Made by a program: the position numbers and the translations under genes. Shown here piece by piece: positions 35,213-42,586 of a stretch of DNA of 58,889 nucleotides. The DNA is from UBA8516 sp964434855 (GTDB lineage Archaea > Thermoproteota > Nitrososphaeria > Nitrososphaerales > Nitrosopumilaceae), in contig CAYSWR010000003.1 of assembly GCA_964434855.1 (NCBI GenBank), forward strand, positions 1-58,889, read 5' to 3'. The first letter of the stretch is position 1. Every line of letters begins with the position of its first letter. A model generated the notes under the pieces. That model was not told the DNA's origin. It saw only the letters and a program-made list of their open reading frames with translations, and did no database searches.

Positions 35213-36274
35213 ATGACGGCTAAAGAAGCAATACTCTATGAAAAATTACCAAACGATAAGGTTCGATGCACAGCGTGTGCAAGATATTGTGAAATGGGTA
35301 AAGATCAGATAGGTCTTTGTGGTATTAGAGGAAATGAGAATGGAAAACTTCAGCTATATGTTTATGGAAAAGTAATTTCTGGAAACGTTGATCCTATAGA
35401 AAAAAAACCCGTTATTCATTATAGACCGGGCACAAGCATATTTTCTATAGCTACAACAGGATGTAATTGGCTATGCAAGTATTGCCAAAACTTTGACATT
35501 AGTCAAAGACGAAAAATAGAAGGTGTTGATATGACGCCAGAAGATGTAGCCAATCAAGCTCTAAGATTAAAAGCTGATGGGATCGCGTACACTTACAACG
35601 AACCTTCAATATTCATTGAGTTTGCACGCGATTGTGGAGTAGCTGCACATAACAAAGGCCTTTTCAATATTTTTGTATCAAACGGCTACGATACTCCAGA
35701 AACAGTAAAGATGATGGGAGAATTTCTTGATTGCATCACTGTAGATTTCAAAGGTAATGCTGAACCACAGTTTACTAGAAAATACATAGGTATTCCTGAT
35801 CCAAAACCAATCTTCGATACTCTCATAGAGATTAGAGACAAAACCAAGATCCATGTAGAAATAACAGATCTTGTTGTACCACAAGTCGGAGATAATCTAG
35901 AATATGCAAGCAAGCTATGCAAATTCATCTATGATGTGTTTGGTCCAGAAATGCCAATCCATTTCTTACGATTTCATCCTGATTATAAAATGATGGAATT
36001 TGAGTCAACTCCAATAAAGACCCTTGAGAAACATTATGAAGTTGCCAAAAAGGAGGGGCTATCTTACGTATATCTAGGAAATGTTCCAGGTCATCCTCTT
36101 GAGCACACTTACTGTTCACAATGTAATAATATTGTAGTCAAAAGATATGGTTATGATATTCAAGGTTGGAATATGGATGAGAACAACAATTGTAAGTTTT
36201 GTGGAAACAGGATTCCTATAATAGGGAAATTACCTAAAGATTACAAACAAAGTAGATTTCAATTTGTTTGTTAA
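35213..36274 (+). CDS. amrS: AmmeMemoRadiSam-system radical SAM enzyme
   Basis: Radical SAM protein of 353 aa. After N-terminal cysteines (CTACARYCEMGKDQIGLCGI) comes the cluster motif CNWLCKYCQNFDIS (C-x3-C-x2-C) and family strings DPIEKKPVIHYRPGTSIFSI and AYTYNEPSIF. A C-terminal zinc-ribbon-like pair is present (CSQCNN, CKFCGN). Members are usually associated with AMMECR1 and Memo proteins, neither of which is in this window. The substrate is unknown. It overlaps the convergent cyclase-family gene by 4 bases. Confidence 0.9.
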   Translation: MTAKEAILYEKLPNDKVRCTACARYCEMGKDQIGLCGIRGNENGKLQLYVYGKVISGNVDPIEKKPVIHYRPGTSIFSIATTGCNWLCKYCQNFDISQRRKIEGVDMTPEDVANQALRLKADGIAYTYNEPSIFIEFARDCGVAAHNKGLFNIFVSNGYDTPETVKMMGEFLDCITVDFKGNAEPQFTRKYIGIPDPKPIFDTLIEIRDKTKIHVEITDLVVPQVGDNLEYASKLCKFIYDVFGPEMPIHFLRFHPDYKMMEFESTPIKTLEKHYEVAKKEGLSYVYLGNVPGHPLEHTYCSQCNNIVVKRYGYDIQGWNMDENNNCKFCGNRIPIIGKLPKDYKQSRFQFVC

Positions 36275-36912
36275 ATTGCAATAGCGCGTACAGGCGAACC
36301 TGTAGCTCCTCCGAGTTTTAATGGTAAAACAATTAACTTGAAATACACCCCAGAAATTTTTTCCAAATTACACAAATTTTCTACAATTAATACACTGTTA
36401 CTTAACAAAATACGGTGGACTGAAAAGTTTGAATTTTTTCCCAAATCAATACTTGGTGAATCTATCCCAACTAAATTGATCCGTTTAGCTGCTAAATATC
36501 TCGCAGCATCAATTGACAAACCTGGGTTGTTTTCAAAATAATCCTTTTTTGGTAGATTCTTGTACCAGCCAGTTGCAAAAATTATGGTTGAATTATGTAA
36601 TATTTTACCATGTTTCTTTTCAAATTTGATGATATCATTTTTGGTGATAGATTGATTTGATCCTTTCTTAATTCTAAATAAGATTGCATCACAAACAAAT
36701 CTCTCAAGTGGAATTTGATCTATCTTAAGGCCTTTATCTATAAAGTGAAATGGTGCATCTATGTGAGTTCCTGAGTGAGAGCTTAGAAAAATAAGCTCCA
36801 AATTATATCCATCAACTTTATTTTTTGCCCATGTTATGAATTGAGGCTGTGGTGATCCTGGAAAACTTGGAAGTTGTGGAGAAATTTTCAAAGTTAGATC
36901 GACGAGGCGCAT
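36271..36912 (-). CDS. Cyclase-family metal hydrolase (KynB-like)
   Basis: A 213-aa member of the cyclase/kynurenine formamidase family. The metal-binding signature HSGTHIDAPFHFI is intact (H-x-G-T-H-x-D-x-P-x-H), and ATGWYKN and SPSIDLGKNS fit later family motifs. It probably hydrolyses an amide or lactone; whether the substrate is N-formylkynurenine cannot be told, because no other tryptophan-breakdown genes are nearby. ATG 36912 is preferred over a TTG one codon earlier. Confidence 0.85.
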   Translation of the reverse strand: MRLVDLTLKISPQLPSFPGSPQPQFITWAKNKVDGYNLELIFLSSHSGTHIDAPFHFIDKGLKIDQIPLERFVCDAILFRIKKGSNQSITKNDIIKFEKKHGKILHNSTIIFATGWYKNLPKKDYFENNPGLSIDAARYLAAKRINLVGIDSPSIDLGKNSNFSVHRILLSNSVLIVENLCNLEKISGVYFKLIVLPLKLGGATGSPVRAIAI

Positions 36913-36992
36913 CAAATTTTACTTAATATGCGTAATTAATCAAGTTGATGATTTCAATCAAAGGTTAAATATTGTAAAACTGAAATGAACAT

Positions 36993-37253
36993 ATGCCAAC
37001 AACATACATCTTGTTGAATTCTGACCTAGGCTCTGATGTTGAGATAATAAAAAAAATCAAAGAAATATTAGATAAAGAAGGAAAATCCGTACAATACGAA
37101 TTACAAGGCGTATACGGTGTTTACGACATTGTAGTCAAAATTTCATCAGATAGCATGGATCATCTTAGAAATATCATCACAAATAAGATTAGAAAGATCG
37201 ATAAAGTCTATTCAACTCTAACCATGATGGTTATAGAAGAGCAAGAACAATAA
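36993..37253 (+). CDS. Stand-alone Lrp/AsnC ligand-binding (RAM) domain
   Basis: An 86-aa protein made only of the effector-binding domain of Lrp/AsnC regulators: MPTTYILLNSDLGSDVEIIK, then VQYELQGVYGVYDIVVKI and a last strand TLTMMVIE. The glycine-tyrosine region GVYGVYDI is the usual ligand-site strand. It has no helix-turn-helix, so it is likely to act by binding amino acids and joining larger Lrp-type proteins. It abuts the convergent PLP enzyme gene. Confidence 0.85.
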   Translation: MPTTYILLNSDLGSDVEIIKKIKEILDKEGKSVQYELQGVYGVYDIVVKISSDSMDHLRNIITNKIRKIDKVYSTLTMMVIEEQEQ

Positions 37254-38402
37254 CTACAATTTTTTGACAGCTTCTACAACATTTAGAACTTCAGATTCGG
37301 TATTAAAAAAGTGCATTGAAGCCCTAATTACTTTTTTATTAAATATTTCTCTTTCAGCAAGAACCATGTTTTGTTTTTCAAGTTTTTCTACGACAATCTT
37401 TGGATCCTGACCTTGAAGTGAAAAGGATACTATGCTAGTCCTTTTTTCCGATTCCTCAGGTCCATATAGTATGATGCCAGGAACTTTTGATAACTCATCT
37501 CGTAGCAGATTAGCAAGTTTGATGTTCTTTTTTCTAATGCTGTCTAATCCTAATCGTAATAGATAGACTATGGATGCTTCAAGCCCCGCTACACCAGACC
37601 AATTACGAAACCCTGCTTGAAATTTAGCTGGAATTTCCTTGTAAGCAATCTTGTCTTCATAAAAAATGGCTGACTCACCACCAACTTGAAGAGGTTCTAA
37701 TAGATCACTTGATTCTTTTTTACAATAAAAGACACCCATTCCCATTGGTCCGCAGAGCCATTTTGAGCCATTAAACGACATGAAGTTACAGTTTATTTTG
37801 TTAACATCAACATCTTCAATACAGCCAACAGTTTGAGCTGAATCTGTAAAAAAGGGAATATTTTTTTCAACAAGCAATTTTCCAATTTGTTCTACTGGAA
37901 GAATTGCTCCTGTATTAAATAATGCATGACTTAAAACCACAAGACCTGTGTTGTCATCAATTATTTGTTCAAGATGTTTAAGATCAAAGAATCCATTTTC
38001 ATCAACCCGTAGATTTCTTACATCAATTTTTCTAGAAAGTCGAACCCATGGATAGTGATTTGCTGGATGTTCATGATTTGAACCACGAATTATAATATTA
38101 GATGAAGACTTTAGATTTAGTCCGTTAGCAACCATGTTAATTCCGTCTGTAGTGCTCTGTGTTAGTACAACCTCTTCAGGTTTACATTTTATCAAGTGAG
38201 AAATTGCCTTTCTAATAAGGAATAGTTTCTCTCTAACTAGATTGTCTGCAGTACTTGAATCAGGACCCGCTTCATTATATGTTACAAGAAAATCAGTCAT
38301 TGCCTTTATACTTGAAACTGGCATAAGTGAAGTAGAAGCATTATTCAAATAGATTCTACTCTTATACGGAAAATCTTGTGCAACATTATAATCTGAATTC
38401 AT
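37254..38402 (-). CDS. Class V aminotransferase (cysteine desulfurase-like)
   Basis: PLP-dependent fold-type I enzyme, 382 aa. Seen are YLNNASTSLMPVS at the N-terminus, TQSTTDGINMVANGL, a SHALFNTGAILP segment, the cofactor aspartate in FFTDSAQTVG and the Schiff-base lysine in NGSKWLCGPMGMG. It resembles cysteine desulfurase/isopenicillin epimerase-like proteins. The mobile-loop cysteine typical of true desulfurases was not identified, so the reaction is open. Confidence 0.85.
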   Translation of the reverse strand: MNSDYNVAQDFPYKSRIYLNNASTSLMPVSSIKAMTDFLVTYNEAGPDSSTADNLVREKLFLIRKAISHLIKCKPEEVVLTQSTTDGINMVANGLNLKSSSNIIIRGSNHEHPANHYPWVRLSRKIDVRNLRVDENGFFDLKHLEQIIDDNTGLVVLSHALFNTGAILPVEQIGKLLVEKNIPFFTDSAQTVGCIEDVDVNKINCNFMSFNGSKWLCGPMGMGVFYCKKESSDLLEPLQVGGESAIFYEDKIAYKEIPAKFQAGFRNWSGVAGLEASIVYLLRLGLDSIRKKNIKLANLLRDELSKVPGIILYGPEESEKRTSIVSFSLQGQDPKIVVEKLEKQNMVLAEREIFNKKVIRASMHFFNTESEVLNVVEAVKKL

Positions 38403-38429
38403 TATTATATTACGGCATCACTAAGCACT

Positions 38430-39047
38430 GTGTTGTTTAAAAATCATGATAATGACTCAGTTGACGATGCTCCTAATTTAGAAAACATACTTTCACAAAA
38501 CAAAATTAATTCTATTCTATATTCAGACCCATTTCTAAAAGCAGGTTTTATTGCAAAACTTGTTGATGATGCAAAAACTGATATTTTGTATTTAGATCTT
38601 GATTTGTTGTACAGCGGATACATAGTATCTGGTATGCTTACAACTCCGTCTAACCTTTCTTTATTTCAACCTACATTGGAGCTATGGAATAAAATATTAA
38701 CAAATGTACTAGTAAAACTAAGTACAAAAAAATCAATAGTTATAGTTGACTCGCTTAACGGACTTTACAACTTGTTAAATGAAAGAAAAGAAATTGGTAA
38801 ATTAGTTAATTCATATATAATGTTAATTTCAAGTATGGCAAGAAAAACTGGTTCTTATGTTATTGTAGCAAGCATGGTTAGATTCAAAAAAGAAGAAGGA
38901 TGGATACTCTCTCCTACAGGAAAACGTCTTATTGAGACAGATATGGTAAAAAAAATACTACTGAAACAAGATGAATCTGGAATACTTCTTGATTTTCTAA
39001 ATAAAGAAAAAACTGTTATTCCGTCAAACTTGATTCCTCTAATCTAA
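38430..39047 (+). CDS. RecA-superfamily-like protein lacking Walker A
   Basis: A 205-aa protein whose strands TDILYLDLDLLYSGYIVSG and KSIVIVDSLNGLYNLL, and the later GSYVIVASMVRFKKEEGW, follow the pattern of RecA/KaiC-type cores, with IVIVDS in the Walker B position. No GxxxxGKT/S is present before it, so ATP hydrolysis in the usual way is unlikely. Start is GTG at 38430. It is divergent from the class V aminotransferase and convergent with a parvulin gene (9-base overlap). Confidence 0.55.
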   Translation: MLFKNHDNDSVDDAPNLENILSQNKINSILYSDPFLKAGFIAKLVDDAKTDILYLDLDLLYSGYIVSGMLTTPSNLSLFQPTLELWNKILTNVLVKLSTKKSIVIVDSLNGLYNLLNERKEIGKLVNSYIMLISSMARKTGSYVIVASMVRFKKEEGWILSPTGKRLIETDMVKKILLKQDESGILLDFLNKEKTVIPSNLIPLI

Positions 39048-39314
39048 TCGCTTTATAATGTGATAACCAAATTGAGTCTTGACTATATCGGAAACTTGGC
39101 CCTTTTCTAAAGCAAAGGCAGCCTTTTCAAATTCTCGTACCATCGTTCCCCGGCCAAAAAAACCAAGATCTCCACCTCTTTTCTTTGAGCTATCTATAGA
39201 ATGCTGTTTAGCCAGATTCGCAAAACTTTCTCCATTTACTATTTTTGTTTTAATTTCTTGTGCCAAACTTAGCTTTTCTACTAATATGTGTGCACAATGA
39301 ACTTTGCTTGCCAT
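39039..39314 (-). CDS. Parvulin-type peptidyl-prolyl isomerase
   Basis: A 91-aa single-domain parvulin (PpiC-like). It has VHCAHILVE at the N-terminus, FANLAKQHSIDSS, RGGDLGFFGRGTMVREFEKA and the terminal FGYHIIKRLD, covering the whole catalytic domain. No signal peptide, so it acts in the cytoplasm. It is the third peptidyl-prolyl isomerase in the window beside two cyclophilins. Confidence 0.95.
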   Translation of the reverse strand: MASKVHCAHILVEKLSLAQEIKTKIVNGESFANLAKQHSIDSSKKRGGDLGFFGRGTMVREFEKAAFALEKGQVSDIVKTQFGYHIIKRLD

Positions 39315-39378
39315 AGGTTTGAAAATGAAATCAAATTATAAAAAAACGTCGATCAGTTTAATTTTAAAATAACACATA

Positions 39379-39396
39379 ATTCTAAATTTTTAGAAT
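39379..39396. repeat. Perfect palindrome upstream of ferredoxin gene
   Basis: ATTCTAAA-TT-TTTAGAAT, 8-base arms with a 2-base centre, in the 207-base spacer between the parvulin and the ferredoxin genes. The half-site ATTCTA also forms the two palindromes before orc1/cdc6. The rest of this spacer shows no gene. Confidence 0.45.
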
Positions 39397-39521
39397 GATT
39401 AATTAAGAAAAGCTGATAATTCATTTTTTGTAACACCGTATAAAATTTTCAAACGCCGTTATAACATCGATTTTTTGAGGAAGTTATATTAAGATCCATT
39501 AAGAAAGATTATTTGATAAAC

Positions 39522-39821
39522 ATGCCAGTTGGAATTATTCCAGATATAGGCGAACAAATGTGTATAGGATGTGCACTGTGCGTAGAGATTTGTACAACAC
39601 TAGGACCAGACGTATTAAGAGTTAAACCAGTAGAGGGCTGGAAGCGAGGTAAGGCATTTGTATTTTATCCAGAAAGATGCATCTCTGACGGAGCATGCAT
39701 TGGAGTTTGCCCAACAAAGGCAATCTTTTGGATGAGACCAATGGACTTTACTGTTGGACAACCAGTGCCATTATACAGAAACTCTGTGTTCGTTAAAGGT
39801 TGGACTGAACTAGTAGATTAA
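39522..39821 (+). CDS. Two-cluster ferredoxin with Asp in one cluster motif
   Basis: A 99-aa electron carrier. Cluster I motif: C14, C17, C20, C24 (CIGCALCVEIC). Cluster II motif: C53, D56, C59, C63 (CISDGACIGVCP), where the second Cys is Asp, as in some archaeal ferredoxins with a 3Fe-4S or Asp-ligated 4Fe-4S cluster. The 28-residue insertion between the motifs and the tail MRPMDFTVGQPVPLYRNSVF extend the bacterial-type fold. ATG 39522 is preferred to a TTG three codons upstream. Confidence 0.92.
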   Translation: MPVGIIPDIGEQMCIGCALCVEICTTLGPDVLRVKPVEGWKRGKAFVFYPERCISDGACIGVCPTKAIFWMRPMDFTVGQPVPLYRNSVFVKGWTELVD

Positions 39822-39834
39822 GTCCTACAATAAC

Positions 39835-39845
39835 TTCTTTTTATT
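39835..39845 (+). terminator. T-rich terminator-like tract after ferredoxin
   Basis: TTCTTTTTATT follows the ferredoxin stop by 13 bases, without a hairpin. Confidence 0.45.
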
Positions 39846-39898
39846 ATCTTGTTCTAGTATCAACTATAGCTGTGTAAATATACGGAAAAATTCTATCT

Positions 39899-40399
39899 AT
39901 GTTATTGAGCAAATCAGGTAATTTGTGGCGTAAGGTACATGGAAGAATTACAAAAAAACCAACTAACTTTAGTTGGCTTATCAATAGCAAACTTGCTGGC
40001 AGCGGAATGCCAACATCATCTGCAGAATTAGAATGGGTCATCAAAACTGGTATTAAATCTATTGTAACAATGACAGAAGAACCCCTACCCGAATCTTGGA
40101 TTAAAAATATAAAATATCTTCACGTGCCTACAGGAGATCTTTCTGCACCAGATATGGAAAAAATTGATAATACTATAGACTATATCCATGAAAGAATAAA
40201 AAACAATGAACCTACAATGGTTCATTGTGCTGCAGGAATTGGTAGAACAGGTACAATTCTAGCCTGTTATCTTATCAAATATCATGACCTCTCCACAAAA
40301 GACGCAATTGACAAAGTGCGTAAAGAAAGACCCGGTTCTGTACAATCAGAATCTCAAGAAATAGCAATAGGGCTATATCATAAATTCATTAACAAGTAA
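39899..40399 (+). CDS. Dual-specificity-type protein phosphatase
   Basis: A 166-aa cysteine phosphatase. The P-loop VHCAAGIGRTGT holds the HC-x5-R-T signature, preceded by a general-acid aspartate candidate in VPTGDLSAPD. The N-terminal segment FSWLINSKLAGSGMPTSSAE fits the family. It could act on phosphotyrosine, phosphoserine or non-protein substrates; the RIO-like kinase in this window is unlinked. It abuts the stop of a convergent 51-aa gene with no gap. Confidence 0.88.
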   Translation: MLLSKSGNLWRKVHGRITKKPTNFSWLINSKLAGSGMPTSSAELEWVIKTGIKSIVTMTEEPLPESWIKNIKYLHVPTGDLSAPDMEKIDNTIDYIHERIKNNEPTMVHCAAGIGRTGTILACYLIKYHDLSTKDAIDKVRKERPGSVQSESQEIAIGLYHKFINK

Positions 40400-40555
40400 C
40401 TATTCTGGTATTGAAGTAGTTACCATCTTTCCATTTTCAAGTTTAATGAATAGATATCTATTATCTTTGAAAATTAGTGTTATCTCGTTTTCTTTTTCAG
40501 ATTTGTCTTCAACTTCAAGCAGTTCTTGACCTCTGATTCCATCAAATTTTGTCAT
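40400..40555 (-). CDS. Short protein, 51 aa, unknown function
   Basis: Reads MTKFDGIRGQELLEVEDK, a charged stretch, then EITLIFKDNRYLFIKLENGK and a short tail ending IPE. The alternation of strand-like segments suggests a small beta sheet. It sits exactly between the phosphatase stop and the next minus-strand gene (30 bases), so it may be co-transcribed with 40585-41127. No family recognised. Confidence 0.55.
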   Translation of the reverse strand: MTKFDGIRGQELLEVEDKSEKENEITLIFKDNRYLFIKLENGKMVTTSIPE

Positions 40556-40584
40556 ATTTTTACTCCATTAATTCCATTTATATC

Positions 40585-41127
40585 CTATCTGGTAATCTCG
40601 ATCTCAACTTCCTCTGAATGAGTCTTTTCACTAAAAGATTCTGTATAATCATGTTTTAACCAAGAAACAAAAACTTCTGCTCCTATCTTATGCTTGCCTT
40701 CACCAAGTTCGGTAGCACTGAATTCCATTTTTTCTTCAAAATCAAGAAGCATTTCTTGTGCTTCGGTTTGTGTTCTTGGAATAAATGGCTCAAAATTCTT
40801 TGCTATTTGTACCCATATCTTTCTTTCTGCTATCTGAGTAAGCTTTGGGCTACGTGTCCAAAAAATAGCAGCTTTTCGATAAGTGTCTTGCGGTTTTCCA
40901 ATCTCACGTTTTCGTAGTCCACCTGTGTAAAGTTTTACCCCATATTTTAGCTTGAATGCATTATCATATTTATTGTACGCTTTCTCCCAATTTTTTTCAT
41001 TCCACGCTTCACGTAGTGCTCCCATAATAGAAAATTTTACATTTATTATGACATTTTCATTTAACTTGAATCCATCATTTGATTTTACTAATTCTATATT
41101 ACCGATGAAGCTCTTTTCAGTAGTCAC
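40585..41127 (-). CDS. Conserved protein of unknown function
   Basis: A 180-aa soluble protein starting at GTG. Notable are the aromatic/charged middle segments REAWNEKNWEKAYNKYDNAF and ERKIWVQIAKNFEPFI, and an acidic tail THSEEVEIEITR. No catalytic motif or membrane segment is visible. It is divergent from rpoL with 46 bases between starts and is followed by the 51-aa gene. Confidence 0.6.
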   Translation of the reverse strand: MTTEKSFIGNIELVKSNDGFKLNENVIINVKFSIMGALREAWNEKNWEKAYNKYDNAFKLKYGVKLYTGGLRKREIGKPQDTYRKAAIFWTRSPKLTQIAERKIWVQIAKNFEPFIPRTQTEAQEMLLDFEEKMEFSATELGEGKHKIGAEVFVSWLKHDYTESFSEKTHSEEVEIEITR

Positions 41128-41173
41128 GAACCGTAATGATTTATATCCTCAATAAGTGTTTTTTTGATTTACA

Positions 41174-41455
41174 ATGGATGCAAAGATAACAGACTCTTCT
41201 TCAAAAGAAATCAGCTTGACCATAACAAAATCTGACATCGGCACATTATACATAGTGCAACACGAGTTACTAAAAGAACCCGGTGTAGAATTTGCTGGCG
41301 TTATAATGAAACATCCACTTACTAAAGAATATTGGATGCGTGTTAACACATCAAAAGGAAGTCCATTAAAGGAAATAGAAAAGGCTACAAAAACTGCCAT
41401 TGAGTATGCGAATGAATTAAAAAAATTAGTAAATTCTAAAATTAAAGGTGCTTAA
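41174..41455 (+). CDS. rpoL: RNA polymerase subunit Rpo11 (RpoL)
   Basis: Small assembly subunit that pairs with Rpo3 in archaeal RNA polymerase. The 93-aa protein shows the RPB11-type core TLYIVQHELLKEPGVEFAGV, then the HPLTKEYWMRVNT strand and a C-terminal dimerisation helix. It heads an operon with TFS and PCNA; TFS starts on the base after its stop. Confidence 0.93.
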   Translation: MDAKITDSSSKEISLTITKSDIGTLYIVQHELLKEPGVEFAGVIMKHPLTKEYWMRVNTSKGSPLKEIEKATKTAIEYANELKKLVNSKIKGA

Positions 41456-41770
41456 ATGAAATTTTGCCCCAAGTGTGAGGCACGTCTAAAACAAGATAGC
41501 TCTGATAAAAATTCTACTTGTCCAAAATGTGGATATAGTGAAAAGAGTATAAAACAACGAAAACAAGTCACAGTAGAAAGCAAATCAACAATTGACGTAT
41601 TGGATGAAAATGAAGGTAAAGAAACTTTACCAACCATAAAAATTGAGTGTGGAAAATGCGGACATGATGAAGCCGTATGGTGGATGTTGCAAACTAGAAG
41701 TGCAGACGAACCGACAACCCAATTTTATCGTTGTACTAAATGTAGTTACACTTGGCGAAACTACGCATAA
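41456..41770 (+). CDS. tfs: Transcription factor S (TFS, TFIIS/RPB9-like)
   Basis: Stimulates RNA cleavage by backtracked RNA polymerase. The 104-aa protein has two zinc ribbons: N-terminal FCPKCEARL...CPKCGYSEKS and C-terminal IECGKCGHDEAVWWMLQTRS followed by DEPTTQFYRCTKCSYTWR. The acidic pair at the C-terminal hairpin (ADEP) is the catalytic tip of cleavage-competent TFS. It is between rpoL and pcn. Confidence 0.95.
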   Translation: MKFCPKCEARLKQDSSDKNSTCPKCGYSEKSIKQRKQVTVESKSTIDVLDENEGKETLPTIKIECGKCGHDEAVWWMLQTRSADEPTTQFYRCTKCSYTWRNYA

Positions 41771-41805
41771 CGTTTAACTTGAACATGTTAGACATGTGAT
41801 TAAGT

Positions 41806-42552
41806 TTGGTATTTTCAGCAAAGACAAGTTGCTCAGATGAATGGAAAGCAATAATTTCAGCAATTTCAACTTTAGTTGAAGAAGCAACATTTGAGTCAAC
41901 TGGAGAAGGTATAACATTTAGAGGAATGGATCCGTCTCATGTTGCATTAATAGATATAGCGTGGCCCAACTCGGCATTTGAAAAATACGAGTGCGATAGT
42001 GATGTAAAGTTTGGGGTCAGAATAGATGAGTTTTCTAAATTAATCAAAAGAGCAGATAAAAAAGACAGTATAGAGATCAGTATTTCTAAAGACAACCTCT
42101 TGCTTGTAACAATAGGCAAAAACAAGAAATACAAAATGAGACTTATTGAGAGTTCTGCAACTGATACGCCGTTGCCAAAAATCTCCTATAATGCAAAAAT
42201 TGGAGTGACCTCAACAGAGTTTGATAAAATTCTGGGTGATGTTCAAGTAGTATCAGAATATTTATCCATAAACGCAACTGCTACCAGCGCTGAATTTTCT
42301 GGAAGAGGAGATTCTGGTGAAGCAGTTATAACTTTAGAAAAAGGAATGCCAGAAATACCTGAGATTGACGTAAAAGAACCTAGTATGGCAACCTACAGCT
42401 TAGAGTATCTTAACAGTATTGTAAAAGCGGTGGGAACAGCTGCTGGTACCGTGATTTGTGAATACTCAACCAAGATGCCACTAAGACTAGAATTCAAAGT
42501 TGCAAATGTGGGCAGGATTCATTTCTATTTGGCACCACGAGTAGAAAGTTAA
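41806..42552 (+). CDS. pcn: DNA sliding clamp PCNA
   Basis: Ring clamp for PolD and other replication and repair enzymes, 248 aa. The two-domain fold is seen in VFSAKTSCSDEWKAIISAIS, ITFRGMDPSHVALIDIAWP and the C-terminal YSLEYLNSIVKAVGTAAG then PLRLEF and IHFYLAPRVE. The interdomain loop lies near residues 115-130. Start is TTG at 41806, 35 bases after tfs. The PolD large subunit in the window ends in a PIP-like box. Confidence 0.95.
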   Translation: MVFSAKTSCSDEWKAIISAISTLVEEATFESTGEGITFRGMDPSHVALIDIAWPNSAFEKYECDSDVKFGVRIDEFSKLIKRADKKDSIEISISKDNLLLVTIGKNKKYKMRLIESSATDTPLPKISYNAKIGVTSTEFDKILGDVQVVSEYLSINATATSAEFSGRGDSGEAVITLEKGMPEIPEIDVKEPSMATYSLEYLNSIVKAVGTAAGTVICEYSTKMPLRLEFKVANVGRIHFYLAPRVES

Positions 42553-42586
42553 AGCATTTAAGGACAATTAAAAGAGATATACTGAA

